Source: JAVVHH01 sp964657565 (GTDB taxonomy: Bacteria; Pseudomonadota; Alphaproteobacteria; Acetobacterales; Acetobacteraceae). Taken from it: a stretch of 64,000 nucleotides of DNA. A program made the position numbers and the translations under genes. The DNA lies in NCBI GenBank assembly GCA_964657565.1, contig CAZZVQ010000007.1, forward strand, positions 1 to 64,000, read 5' to 3'. Of the stretch, positions 11,206 to 20,404 are shown one piece after another; the first letter of the stretch is position 1; each line of letters begins with the position of its first letter. Below the pieces are notes generated by a model. It was given only the letters and a program-made list of their open reading frames with translations, ran no database searches and had not been told where the DNA came from.

Positions 11206-13173
11206 ATGATCCCTGAACTCGGGCATTTCGCGCTGGCGATGGCGTGCGCGATCGCGTTGGCGCAGGCGGTGCTGCCGATCTGGGGCGCGCATCGGGCGGA
11301 TGCCCGCCTCATGGCGCTCGCGCCGGCGCTGGCGCTGGCACAATTGCTGGCGCTCGGCACTTCGGCGGCGGCGTTGGTCGTCAGCAGCGTGGGCGACGAT
11401 TTCACCGTGCTGAACGTCGCCGAGAACAGCCATACGCTGAAGCCGCTGCTCTATAAGATCACCGGCACGTGGGGGAACCACGAGGGATCGATCCTGCTCT
11501 GGGGTCTCATCCTGGGGTTGTGCGGCGGGGCGGTGGCGGTGTTCGGCCGCGGGCTGCCGTCGGCGCTGCGGGCGCGGGTGATCGGGGTGCTGGGCGGGAC
11601 ATCGGCCGGGTTCCTGCTGTTCTGCCTGCTGGCGAGCGACCCGTTCAACCGGTTGTGGCCGCCGCCGGTCGACGGGCGCGACATGAACCCGCTGCTGCAG
11701 GATCCGGGCTTGGCGTTCCATCCGCCGATCTTGTACGCCGGCTATGTCGGCTTCGCGGTGCCGTTCGCCTTCGCCGTGGCCGCCTTGCTCGAGGGGCGGA
11801 TCGACGCCTCCTGGGGCCGCTGGGTCCGGCCATGGACGCTGGCGTCGTGGTGCCTGCTGACGTCGGGGATCGCGCTGGGGAGTTGGTGGGCGTACTACGA
11901 GTTGGGCTGGGGCGGGTTCTGGTTCTGGGACCCGGTCGAGAACGCCAGTCTGCTGCCGTGGCTGACCGGCACGGCGCTGCTGCACTCGGCCATCGTGGTG
12001 GAGAAGCGCGAGGCGCTCAAGATTTGGACGGTGCTGCTGGCCATCGCGACGTTCTCGCTATCGCTATCCGGCACGTTCCTGGTCCGCTCCGGTATCCTGA
12101 ACTCGGTGCACGCCTTCGCCAACGACCCGGCGCGTGGCGTGTTCATCCTGGGCCTACTCGCCCTCGTCATCGGCGGCAGCCTGCTGCTGTTCGCGCTTCG
12201 GGCGCCGGCGCTGGCGCCGGGCGGGCTGTTCGCGCCGATCTCGCGCGAGGGCGCGCTGGTGTTCAACAACATCATGCTGTGCAGCATCGCCGCGGTGGTC
12301 ATCACCGGGACGCTGTATCCGCTGATCGCCGACTTCATCTTCGATCACAAGATCTCGGTCGGCGCGCCGTTCTTCAACGCCACGGTGCTGCCGCTGGCGA
12401 TCCCGATCTTCGTGGTGATGACGATCGCGCCGGCGATGGCGTGGAAGCGGGCGCAGCTTTGGCCGGCGGTGCGGCGGCTGTGGTGGGCGGCGATCGTGGC
12501 GGCGCTGGTCGGGCTTTGGGCGTCGTATGGGGCCGCGAAGGTGCTGCCGGCGCTGGCATTCGCCGGGTCGGCGTGGATCGTGTTCGGCGCGGCGGCGGAA
12601 ATCGTCGAGCGGATCCGGCTGTTCCGCATCCCGGTGCGCCACAGCCTGTCGCGGCTGGCCGGGCTGCGGCTCTCGGTGCTGGGGACGGCGCTGGGCCATG
12701 CCGGGATGGGCGTGACCGTCGCCGGGATCGCGGGCATGTCGATGGCGACCGAGCGGATCGTCGCGCTGCGCCCGGGGGAAAGCGCCGACTCCGGCGGATA
12801 CCAGTGGAAGCTGGTCGAGCTGCACGACGAGCGGGGGCCCAACTACGTGTCCCGGGTTGCGACCATCGAGGTCACCAAGGATGGGCAACCGTTCCTGGTC
12901 ATGCAGCCCTCGCGGCGCACCTTCCCGGTGCAGCGGATGACGACGACCGAGGCGGCGATCCACACCAACGGCTTGCGTGACCTCTACACGGTGCTCGGCG
13001 AGGAGCGGGACGGGGTGGCCGTGCTGCGGCTGCACGACAATCTGCTGGCGCCGTGGATCTGGTTCGGGGCGCTGATCATGGCTTCGGGCGGGGCGTTGTC
13101 GCTGCTGGACCGTCGGGCCCGGGTCGGGGCGCCGCAGCGGGCGGCGGCGCGCCCGGGGCAAGCCGTGGCGTGA
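11206..13173 (+). CDS. ccmF: Cytochrome c heme lyase subunit CcmF
   Basis: 655 residues with about 14-15 membrane helices. CcmF, with CcmH, attaches heme to apocytochrome c in the periplasm. The WWD-type signature is WGGFWFWDPVENASLLPWL. Other blocks are ITGTWGNHEGSILLWGLIL and LHPPILYAGYVGFAVPF-like text (here AFHPPILYAGYVG), plus SGTFLVRSGILNSVHAFA. Length and motifs are complete. The stop overlaps the ccmG start (GTGA). Confidence 0.97.
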   Translation: MIPELGHFALAMACAIALAQAVLPIWGAHRADARLMALAPALALAQLLALGTSAAALVVSSVGDDFTVLNVAENSHTLKPLLYKITGTWGNHEGSILLWGLILGLCGGAVAVFGRGLPSALRARVIGVLGGTSAGFLLFCLLASDPFNRLWPPPVDGRDMNPLLQDPGLAFHPPILYAGYVGFAVPFAFAVAALLEGRIDASWGRWVRPWTLASWCLLTSGIALGSWWAYYELGWGGFWFWDPVENASLLPWLTGTALLHSAIVVEKREALKIWTVLLAIATFSLSLSGTFLVRSGILNSVHAFANDPARGVFILGLLALVIGGSLLLFALRAPALAPGGLFAPISREGALVFNNIMLCSIAAVVITGTLYPLIADFIFDHKISVGAPFFNATVLPLAIPIFVVMTIAPAMAWKRAQLWPAVRRLWWAAIVAALVGLWASYGAAKVLPALAFAGSAWIVFGAAAEIVERIRLFRIPVRHSLSRLAGLRLSVLGTALGHAGMGVTVAGIAGMSMATERIVALRPGESADSGGYQWKLVELHDERGPNYVSRVATIEVTKDGQPFLVMQPSRRTFPVQRMTTTEAAIHTNGLRDLYTVLGEERDGVAVLRLHDNLLAPWIWFGALIMASGGALSLLDRRARVGAPQRAAARPGQAVA

Positions 13174-13724
13174 ACCGCCGGGTTCTCCTGCTCGCCCCGC
13201 TGGCCGTGGCGGGCGCCAGCGGCTTCGGTGCATGGACCATCCTCCGGCGCATGAAGCAAGGCACGTTCGACCCGCACGACGTCCCGAGCCAGTTGATCGG
13301 CAAGACGATCCCGCCGTTCGAGACGCTGCCAGCGCTGGATACGGCCACGCAGGGTTTCGACAGTGCCGCGCTCGAGACGTTCGGGCAGCCGATCCTGGTC
13401 AACTTCTTCGCCAGCTGGTGCGTGCCGTGCGTCATCGAGGCGCCCACGCTGATGCTGCTCAAGCAGCAGGACATCCCGATCTGGGGCATCGCCTACAAGG
13501 ATAAACCGGAGGCAGCGCGGGCGTTCCTGAGCCGGCATGGCGACCCGTATGCGCGGATCGCGATGGACGCGCCGGGCCGGGTCGCGATCGATTGGGGCGT
13601 CTACGGCGTGCCGGAGACCTATCTGCTGGACCGGCGCGGGGTGGTGCGGTGGCGCCAGGCGGGGCCGATCACCGAGGATGTGCTGGAAACGCAGTTGAAG
13701 CCGATGCTGCGGAGCGTGGCGTGA
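13170..13724 (+). CDS. ccmG: Periplasmic thiol:disulfide oxidoreductase CcmG/DsbE
   Basis: 184 residues from a GTG overlapping the ccmF stop. One N-terminal signal anchor is followed by a thioredoxin fold with NFFASWCVPCVIEAP (Cys84 and Cys87). The cis-proline region is GVYGVPETYLLD, matching the CcmG subfamily. It keeps the CXXCH cysteines of apocytochrome c reduced. It overlaps ccmH by four bases. Confidence 0.95.
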   Translation: MNRRVLLLAPLAVAGASGFGAWTILRRMKQGTFDPHDVPSQLIGKTIPPFETLPALDTATQGFDSAALETFGQPILVNFFASWCVPCVIEAPTLMLLKQQDIPIWGIAYKDKPEAARAFLSRHGDPYARIAMDAPGRVAIDWGVYGVPETYLLDRRGVVRWRQAGPITEDVLETQLKPMLRSVA

Positions 13725-14191
13725 TCCGTCTCGCGCTCATGCTCCTGCTGTTGGCGGCTCCAGCGTGGGCCATAAGCGACCCGGCCGAGATGCTGGCGAA
13801 CCCGGCGCAGGAGGTTCGCGCCGAGCAGGTCGGCCGCCAACTCCGCTGCCTCGTCTGCCAGAACGAGAGTATCGAGGACAGCAACGCCGACCTGGCCAAG
13901 GACCTGCGCAAGCTGGTCCGGCAGCGGATCGCGGCCGGCGATACCGACACCCAGGCGACCGATTGGGTGGTGGCGCGGTACGGCGACTTCGTGCGCTTGC
14001 GGCCGCCGGTGACCTGGGTGACGGCGGCGCTGTGGGGGTCGCCGTTGATCGCGATCGGGGCGGCGCTGATTGCCGTGCTGGTGCTCCGCCGCCGGCCGCC
14101 GGCGACGCCGGTGCCGCTTTCGTCGGCCGAGCGCGCCCGGCTGGCACAGCTGACCGATGTCCCGCGTACGGAATCACCGCCGGCCGCATGA
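13721..14191 (+). CDS. ccmH: Cytochrome c biogenesis protein CcmH (CycL)
   Basis: 156 residues. A signal peptide (IRLALMLLLLAAPAWA) is followed by the redox motif LRCLVCQNESIEDSNADLA with Cys43 and Cys46. A helical hairpin and one C-terminal membrane anchor follow. It is the short CcmH form without TPR repeats, which are supplied separately by ccmI next door. It works with CcmG and CcmF in thioreduction and heme ligation. GTG start at the ccmG stop; ATGA overlap with ccmI. Confidence 0.95.
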   Translation: MIRLALMLLLLAAPAWAISDPAEMLANPAQEVRAEQVGRQLRCLVCQNESIEDSNADLAKDLRKLVRQRIAAGDTDTQATDWVVARYGDFVRLRPPVTWVTAALWGSPLIAIGAALIAVLVLRRRPPATPVPLSSAERARLAQLTDVPRTESPPAA

Positions 14192-14901
14192 TCTTCGTTC
14201 TCATTGCGTTGGTGGCGCTCGCGGTGCTGGCGCCGGTGCTGCTCGGGTTACGCGGGCGGGTGGAGAGCCGCGGCGCGCGGGACCTGGCGGTCGACCTGCA
14301 CCGGACGCAGTTGCGCGAACTCGACCGGGATCTGGCGGAGGGGCGGATCCTGCCGGCCGAGCATGAAACGGCGAAGCTGGAGGTGCAGCGGCGCTTGCTG
14401 GCGGCTGCGGCGGCGGAGGAAGCGGCGCCGCGGATGGGCGCGCGCTGGCCGGTGATCGCGACCGTCGTCATCGTACCGCTGGCGGCGGCCGGGCTGTATG
14501 CCGTGAGTGGCAGCAAGCCGATGATGCCGTCCTCGAGCGGGGGCGGGGAGCAGTCGCGGGCGGCCGAGGAGGCGACGCTGATCGACGGGTTGCGGGCGCA
14601 GCTCTCGCTGATGGACCCCAACACCGACAAGGCGCGGCAGGGTTTCGCGCTGCTCGGCTCGGTGGAGGAGCAGCGCGGCAACGATGCGGCGGCGGCGCAG
14701 GCGTTCCGCATGGCGCTGCAGGGCAAGTTCGACCCGACGATCGCTGCGCGCGCCGCCGAGGCGACGGTGCGGGCGGAGGGTGGCGTGAGCGAGAGCAGCG
14801 CCGCCCTGTTCCGCCGCGCGCTGGCGGCCGCCCCGCCGGATGCGCCCTGGCGCGCTTACGTCGAGCAGCGGCTGCAGGAGCCGCGGCTGCCGGCTCGGTG
14901 A
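14188..14901 (+). CDS. ccmI: Cytochrome c biogenesis protein CcmI
   Basis: 237 residues. The first membrane helix is followed by the typical cytoplasmic segment with QLRELDRDLAEGRI, then a second helix (IATVVIVPLAAAGLYAV). A periplasmic TPR-like tail has LRAQLSLMDPNTDKARQGF and repeats rich in AAEA. CcmI chaperones the apocytochrome C-terminus to the ligase. It is the last gene of the operon. The opposite-strand hybrid kinase ends 10 bases downstream. Confidence 0.9.
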   Translation: MIFVLIALVALAVLAPVLLGLRGRVESRGARDLAVDLHRTQLRELDRDLAEGRILPAEHETAKLEVQRRLLAAAAAEEAAPRMGARWPVIATVVIVPLAAAGLYAVSGSKPMMPSSSGGGEQSRAAEEATLIDGLRAQLSLMDPNTDKARQGFALLGSVEEQRGNDAAAAQAFRMALQGKFDPTIAARAAEATVRAEGGVSESSAALFRRALAAAPPDAPWRAYVEQRLQEPRLPAR

Positions 14902-14911
14902 TCAGACGGAA

Positions 14912-17900
14912 TTAGACCGGGGCGGGCGCTTCGGCTGGGAGGACCGAGCGGATGCGGGCGGCGAGCATCTCCGGTGTGAAAGGCTTGGCGATGATCAGCA
15001 TGCCGGGCGCGAGTTCGCCGTCGCTCGGGTCGGCGGTGTAGCCGGTGATGAACAGCACCGGCACATAGGGGTGGTGCTGCCGGGCCGCTTCGGCGATCTG
15101 GCGGCCATTGACGTTACCGGGCAGGCCCATCTCGGTGACCAGAACGCCGATCCGGGCCATGCCGGCGCCCAGCAGGACCATCGCCTCGCTCCCGGTCGAG
15201 CAGCTGCGGACATGGTAGCCGATAGCCTCGAGGTGGTCGGTGGTGGATCGCCTGATCTCGGCATCGTCGACGACGAGCAGGATGAGGATCTCGTCCTCGC
15301 AGGCGCCGGGATGCTCCGGCGGGGTGAGGGTGACGGGGCGATGCCGGGGGAGATGGAGCCGGACGGTGGTGCCGGCGCCGGGCTCGCTCTCGAGGCGGAC
15401 GAAGCCGCCGGATTGACGCACGAAGCCATAGACTTGGGAGAGGCCGAGGCCGGTTCCCTGGCCCATCGGCTTGGTGGTGAAGAACGGCTCGAAGGCGCGC
15501 GCGCGGGTCGCTTCGTCCATGCCGACGCCGGTGTCGGCGACCGCGATCTCGACGTAATCGCCGGCGAGGGCGCCTTCGGCCCGGGCGATCCCGGCGCCCT
15601 CGAGGGTGGTGTTCTCCGTGCTGATCGCCAGTCTGCCGCCCGAGGGCATCGCGTCGCGGGCGTTGATGCAGAGGTTGAACACGACGTTCTCGAGCTGGCT
15701 GAGATCGCAGAGCACGGTCCAGGTTGCGTCGCCATGGCGGGTCACGAGGTCGATGGCCGGCCCGACGGTGCGGGCGACGAGCTCGGCCATGCCGTCGACC
15801 AGCGCGGCCGGGTCGACCGCCTCCGGGCTGAGGGTCTGGCGGCGGGCGAAGGCGAGCAGCCGGTGCGTCAGCGCGGCGGCGCGGTCGACCGTGGTGCGGG
15901 CGACGCCGGCGAAGCGCTTGGCATCGTCGAGCTTGTTCTGATCGACGCGGCGGACCAGCAGTTCGAGCGCGCCACCGATTGCCTGCAGCATGTTGTTGAA
16001 GTCATGGGCGATGCCGCCGGTGAGCTGGCCGACGGCCTCCATCTTCTGCGACTGGCGCAACTGCTCTTCGGCGGCCATGAGCTCGGCGGTGCGTTCGGCG
16101 ATCTCGCGGGTCAGCGCCTCGCGCGACCGGGCGAGGACGTCGCGGGCTTGGACGATCTCGTCGATGTCGGTGCAGGTGCCGTACCAGCGGACGATGCGGC
16201 CCTGGTCGTCCTGGATGGCCTGGGCGCGGCCGAGCACCCAGCGGTAACGGCCGGAGACGTGGCGCAGCCGGTATTCCCGATGGTAGGGCTGACCGGTGGC
16301 GAGCGAGATGCGCCAGATCCGCTCGGTCTCCTCGTGATCGTCGGGATGGAACATGCCGATCCAGGAGTCGCCATCCGTCGTGCCGGGCTGGGTGCCGGTG
16401 AAGTCGTACCAGCGCTGGTTGAAGTAGTCGTGAAGGCCGTTGGGCCGGGTGGACCAGACCATCTGGTCGATGCAGTTGACGATCGCCTGGAACCGGGCCT
16501 CGCTTTCGCGCAGGGCGGCGATGTTGCCGAACCGCTCGGTCTCATCGGCCATGAGGCCGACGAGGAGGGGCGTGCCGGCCGCATCCCGGACGACTTCGCC
16601 TTGCGAGAGGATATGGCGCCGTTCGCCGTCCCGGGTGATCCGGTAGCTCTGCAAGATGCGACCGGCCTCGATCCCCGCCTCGACCTCCGCGCGGACCTTG
16701 TCGCGATCCTCCGGCACGATGCGGTCGAAGTAGTCGCTGGATGTGAAGCCCTCCGTCGGGCCGAAGCCGAACATCGTCCGCACTTTGTCGGAGGGCTGCA
16801 CTTCGTCGGTCTCGAAACGCCACTCGAAAGAGCCGAGACCCCCGGCGTCGAGCGCGACGCGGAGGCGCGCCTCTTCGCGGCGGAGCGCCGCCTCGGCCTG
16901 GTCGCGCTCCTGCTCGCGCGCGGCCACGGCGGTGATCATGCGGTCGAACACGGCGCCGAGTTCGCGGATCTCGCCGGAGCGCCAGCCGAGATCCGCGCGC
17001 GCCTGCAGATCGCCGGCGGCGACCCGGTCGGCGGCGGCCGACAGCCTGGCCAGTGGCCTGAGGATGAAGCTTCGGGCGCTGATGAGACCGACCACCAACG
17101 CCAGCACGCCGCCGATCAGCAAGCCGACGATATTGCGCATGGACGCGTCGCGCAGGTCGGCGAAGGCGCGCTCGCGGTCGAGGCCGACGACGGCGATGTT
17201 GCCGGCGAGCGCCGGGTTGGCGGGAACGGCCCCGAACAGGCGTAGTTTGCCGTCGGGCCCGAGCATCTCGACCACCCGGGGGGCGGACACACGCAATGCC
17301 GCGCGGAGCTCCTCCGGCGCGAGACGGCCGATCCAGGCGCCGGGGATCGGGACGTTGTCCTGCACGGCGGCGACGATGACGCCGCTCGGGTCGAGCATCA
17401 TCGACACGGCCCCAGGCGGCACCGTCTGGGTCGCGAGCTGCTGGATCAGCCAAGTCTGATTGACGCTGGCCAAGACGATCCCCGCGACGTCACCCGCCAT
17501 GTTCCGGTACGGGAGGGCGAAGTGCAGGCTGCTCACGTGGCTCACGAAGCCAGTGACGAGGGTGCCGCCGGAGAAGGCGCCGGTGTCGAGGGCGTTCTTG
17601 AAATACGCGCGGTCGGCGACGCTGTAGCTGCCGGGCGCGCTGCCGACATTGTTGCACAGGATGTTTCCCGCTCGATCGGTGACCCCGAGCAGCGAGTATT
17701 CCTGCAACTGTCTGGCGACGTTATTGAGCAGCTGGCTGCACCCGGCGGTGTCGCCCGACCGGATCGCGGGCACTTCGGCGATGGTGATCAGCAAGCGGTT
17801 CACACCGCCGGTGATCAGCGCCAGGCTGTCCTGCAGCGAGCGGCTCTCCGCCATGGCGACCTGCTGCAGCCGCTCCGCCCGCTCATGGCGCTGGGTGACG

Positions 17901-17977
17901 TCGTTCAGGGCGCCGGAGACGAGCGGCGGCGTGAGGGCGAGCGCGATGAGCAGCAGCAGCCGGCGGGCGAGCGTCAT
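14912..17977 (-). CDS. Hybrid sensor histidine kinase (periplasmic sensor-HAMP-PAS-PAS-HisKA-HATPase-REC)
   Basis: 1021 residues. The first membrane helix (about 5-23) is followed by a periplasmic Cache-like sensor (to about 280), then a second helix (IVGLLIGGVLALVVGLISA), HAMP and a short coiled region. Two PAS/PAC domains come next (second one has WYDFTGTQPGTTDGDSW). The kinase core has GGIAHDFNNMLQ with His658 as phospho-acceptor, an N-box (NVVFNLCINARDAM), and G-boxes ADTGVGMDE and GTGLGLSQVYG. The C-terminal receiver keeps the acidic pair in LLVVDDAE and lysine in IIAKPF, but reads VLVTEMGLPG where families of this type have VTD: residue 949 is Glu (codon 15131-15133). The ligand and partner are unknown. 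Confidence 0.92.
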   Translation of the reverse strand: MTLARRLLLLIALALTPPLVSGALNDVTQRHERAERLQQVAMAESRSLQDSLALITGGVNRLLITIAEVPAIRSGDTAGCSQLLNNVARQLQEYSLLGVTDRAGNILCNNVGSAPGSYSVADRAYFKNALDTGAFSGGTLVTGFVSHVSSLHFALPYRNMAGDVAGIVLASVNQTWLIQQLATQTVPPGAVSMMLDPSGVIVAAVQDNVPIPGAWIGRLAPEELRAALRVSAPRVVEMLGPDGKLRLFGAVPANPALAGNIAVVGLDRERAFADLRDASMRNIVGLLIGGVLALVVGLISARSFILRPLARLSAAADRVAAGDLQARADLGWRSGEIRELGAVFDRMITAVAAREQERDQAEAALRREEARLRVALDAGGLGSFEWRFETDEVQPSDKVRTMFGFGPTEGFTSSDYFDRIVPEDRDKVRAEVEAGIEAGRILQSYRITRDGERRHILSQGEVVRDAAGTPLLVGLMADETERFGNIAALRESEARFQAIVNCIDQMVWSTRPNGLHDYFNQRWYDFTGTQPGTTDGDSWIGMFHPDDHEETERIWRISLATGQPYHREYRLRHVSGRYRWVLGRAQAIQDDQGRIVRWYGTCTDIDEIVQARDVLARSREALTREIAERTAELMAAEEQLRQSQKMEAVGQLTGGIAHDFNNMLQAIGGALELLVRRVDQNKLDDAKRFAGVARTTVDRAAALTHRLLAFARRQTLSPEAVDPAALVDGMAELVARTVGPAIDLVTRHGDATWTVLCDLSQLENVVFNLCINARDAMPSGGRLAISTENTTLEGAGIARAEGALAGDYVEIAVADTGVGMDEATRARAFEPFFTTKPMGQGTGLGLSQVYGFVRQSGGFVRLESEPGAGTTVRLHLPRHRPVTLTPPEHPGACEDEILILLVVDDAEIRRSTTDHLEAIGYHVRSCSTGSEAMVLLGAGMARIGVLVTEMGLPGNVNGRQIAEAARQHHPYVPVLFITGYTADPSDGELAPGMLIIAKPFTPEMLAARIRSVLPAEAPAPV

Positions 17978-18095
17978 GCGCGGGCTAATCGAGGCGGGTG
18001 TTGGCGCGCCAGATGAGCTTTGGCCCAGGGTGGGTGTTGCGTTTTGCTGGCCACATCCCCCGCAAGATACAACTCCGGGTCGGTGGCTTACAGCT

Positions 18096-19307
18096 TTATC
18101 CCTCGGCGAAGTCCGCGCGCTCCAGCAACCACGCCACGAGCAGCCCGGCGAGCAGGCCCCAGAACGCGGCCCCGATGTTGCCGATGGTGATGTCGGCGAC
18201 CGTCACCAGCAAGCTGACCAGCGCGCCGAGGGAGAACTTGCCGCGGAACGAGCCGACGAACGCCGCCTGCAGCACGCGCAGCATGGCGAGGCCGCCGAGC
18301 ATCATGATGAATTCGCGCGGTGTGGCGAGCATCAGGCGGGTGAAGGTCGGGGCGACGAGGCTGAACAGGATGGCGAGCAGCCCGGTGAAGATCGCCGCGG
18401 TGTAGTGCCGCCGGGGCTCGCCGCTGGAGGTGATGAGGGCGTTGGTGGGGCCGGTCAGGCAGGTGCTGACGGCACCCACGGTGGCGGCGAGCAGCGAGCC
18501 GATGCCGCAGGCGATGGTGGTTGCCGTCATGGGCGGGTGGTGGCCGACGCTGCGCAGCACGGCGAAGCCCTGGCCGTTCTGGACGACGAGGACGGTGATG
18601 GCGAGCGGGATGACGAGTTCGATGGCGGCCGGGAGCGACCAGATCGGCGGGAGAAAGACCGGGTGGATGATCTGCAGGCCATCGAAGGCGGCGCCGCTGA
18701 CCCGGCCGAGCAGCGCCACGCATCCGGCGCCGACCAGGAGCGCGCCGATCAGTGGCGGTAGGCGGCGGCCGAGGGCGGGGATGGCGGCGAGCAAAAGGAA
18801 GGTGAGCACCATGGGCACGGCGACGGCCGGGTCGGTGTGCAGTGCGCGGATGAGATCGAGGCCGAAGCGGAGGAACACGCCGGCGACCATGCCCATCACG
18901 ATCGGCATCGGCACCGCTTGCATGGCGCGCTTGACCCAGCCGGAGGCGCCCAGGACGAGGACGACGAGTCCGGTGATGTAGTAGGCTCCGATGACTTCGC
19001 CGAAGGCGAGATGCTGCAGCGAGGGGCCGACCAGGACGGTGCCGGGGATGGTCCAGAAGAAGCAGAGCGGCTGGCGGTAAGTCCAGCTCATGGCGATGGT
19101 GATGATGCCGTTGAAGAAGAAGATGCCAAAGATCCAGGAGGCGAGCTCGGCGGCGGTCAGGTGCCCGGCGGTGCCGACGGAGAGGATGATGGCGATCGGG
19201 CCGGTCGTTGCGAACAACATGCCGATGATGCCGTTGGTGGCGTAGAGGGGTCCGAAATCGGCCCAGACCTCCCGCAGGGTGGGACGCCGGGTGGCGAGGT
19301 CGCTCAC
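18096..19307 (-). CDS. benE: Benzoate/H+ symporter family transporter (BenE-like)
   Basis: 403 residues with about 11-12 hydrophobic helices. The N-terminal part reads GPLYATNGIIGMLFATTGP, with later ITIAMSWTYRQPLCFFWTIP and GFAVLRSVGHHPPM. These are characteristic of the BenE family within the larger nucleobase/ascorbate-like fold. A role in proton-coupled uptake of an aromatic or other organic acid is inferred from the family only. The GTG start overlaps the stop of the upstream hydrolase gene, placing it last in a three-gene operon. Gene symbol is by family, not proven substrate. Confidence 0.82.
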   Translation of the reverse strand: MSDLATRRPTLREVWADFGPLYATNGIIGMLFATTGPIAIILSVGTAGHLTAAELASWIFGIFFFNGIITIAMSWTYRQPLCFFWTIPGTVLVGPSLQHLAFGEVIGAYYITGLVVLVLGASGWVKRAMQAVPMPIVMGMVAGVFLRFGLDLIRALHTDPAVAVPMVLTFLLLAAIPALGRRLPPLIGALLVGAGCVALLGRVSGAAFDGLQIIHPVFLPPIWSLPAAIELVIPLAITVLVVQNGQGFAVLRSVGHHPPMTATTIACGIGSLLAATVGAVSTCLTGPTNALITSSGEPRRHYTAAIFTGLLAILFSLVAPTFTRLMLATPREFIMMLGGLAMLRVLQAAFVGSFRGKFSLGALVSLLVTVADITIGNIGAAFWGLLAGLLVAWLLERADFAEG

Positions 19308-20404
19308 CGGAGGAAGGCGAGCAAGCGTGCGAGCAGGGCTTCGGGCTGCTCCTGCTGGATCCAGTGTCCGGCGCCGGGCAGCAGGGCGCAGTCGCGCATG
19401 TCGGTGCAGACCCGTGTCTGCATCGCCTCGTAGTCACCGGCCTTCTGGTAGGTGCCCCAGTCTTTGTCGCCGGCGTAGAAGCAGGACGGCACGTCGATGG
19501 TGCGGCCGGCGAAGGTGGAGAGTTCGCGGGCGAGGTGCCCGGCGGTGCGGACGCGGTAGGAGTTCAGGCCGCCCTGGAAGCCGGTGCGGGCGTATTCCTC
19601 GGCGTAGATCGCGAGTTCGGCGTCGGTGAGCCACGCGACCTCGGTGGCGGGCATGTACGGGGCGACCGCCTCGGGCATCGTCGCGTGGAGCGGCATGACG
19701 TAGTAGCCGGGCAGTTTTGCCAATTCTGCGGCCGACCAGGCGGCGAGCGGATGCGGGACGTTGCCGGCCCAGTCGGCGCTCTTCTGGTGGAAGTAGGCGC
19801 GCAGGAAGGCGCGCAGGCCCTGCGGGCTGTGGTCCATGTCCGGGGCCGCTGCCCGGGTCGAGTAGTACCAGTGATAGTGCTTGCGCGGGGGATCGAGGGC
19901 CGCGAGCTCGGCTTCGAGGCTCGGCCCGGGCGCGGCGAGCAGCTTGGGCGGGCCGCCGAACGGGGCGCTCATCAGCGCGAGCGAGCGGAACATGTCGGGC
20001 CGGATCAGCGCGCAGGCTGCGGCGGTGCCGGCGCCGTAGTCGTGGCCGGCGACGAGATCGACATGGGTGCGACCGAGGGCGGCGACGATGGAGGCGGCGT
20101 CGCGCACCAGGTTGAGGATGCCGAACTCCCAGAGGTCGACGTCGTAGCCGAGGGCGGCGCCGGTGGTGCGGCCGTAGCCGCGGGCGTCGGGGGCGACGAC
20201 GTGGTATCCCGCCGCCGCCAAGCCGGGCATCAGCCGGCGCCAGCTATAGGCGATCTCCGGGAAACCGTGCAGCAGCAGCACCATCGGCCGGGCGGGATCG
20301 CCGGCCTCGAGGATGTGGACCCGGAGGCCGTTGACGCCCTCGAGAAACCGGCTCCGCACGCCGGCCGGGAGGCATTCCGGCGCGAGCGGCGGAAGTGTCG
20401 TCAT
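19304..20404 (-). CDS. Alpha/beta hydrolase, epoxide-hydrolase-like
   Basis: 366 residues, from the ATG at 20404. The oxyanion motif is LLLHGFPEIAYSWR. The nucleophile elbow is LVAGHDYGAG, with Asp rather than Ser, as in epoxide hydrolases and haloalkane dehalogenases. The acid lies in FYAGDKDWGTYQK and the base in LPGAGHWIQQEQPE. A cap region with several tyrosines sits between. The start shares a base with the upstream FAH gene's stop, and the stop overlaps benE (GTGA). A hydrolytic step in breakdown of the compound imported by BenE is an inference. The open frame upstream is a shadow of the FAH gene. Confidence 0.85.
   Translation of the reverse strand: MTTLPPLAPECLPAGVRSRFLEGVNGLRVHILEAGDPARPMVLLLHGFPEIAYSWRRLMPGLAAAGYHVVAPDARGYGRTTGAALGYDVDLWEFGILNLVRDAASIVAALGRTHVDLVAGHDYGAGTAAACALIRPDMFRSLALMSAPFGGPPKLLAAPGPSLEAELAALDPPRKHYHWYYSTRAAAPDMDHSPQGLRAFLRAYFHQKSADWAGNVPHPLAAWSAAELAKLPGYYVMPLHATMPEAVAPYMPATEVAWLTDAELAIYAEEYARTGFQGGLNSYRVRTAGHLARELSTFAGRTIDVPSCFYAGDKDWGTYQKAGDYEAMQTRVCTDMRDCALLPGAGHWIQQEQPEALLARLLAFLR

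Noticed and set aside
14840..17245. 801-codon plus-strand open frame
   Set aside because: It is the antisense shadow of the hybrid kinase. Its composition is low-complexity Ala/Gly/Asp-rich with no domain, while the minus strand has full kinase motifs.
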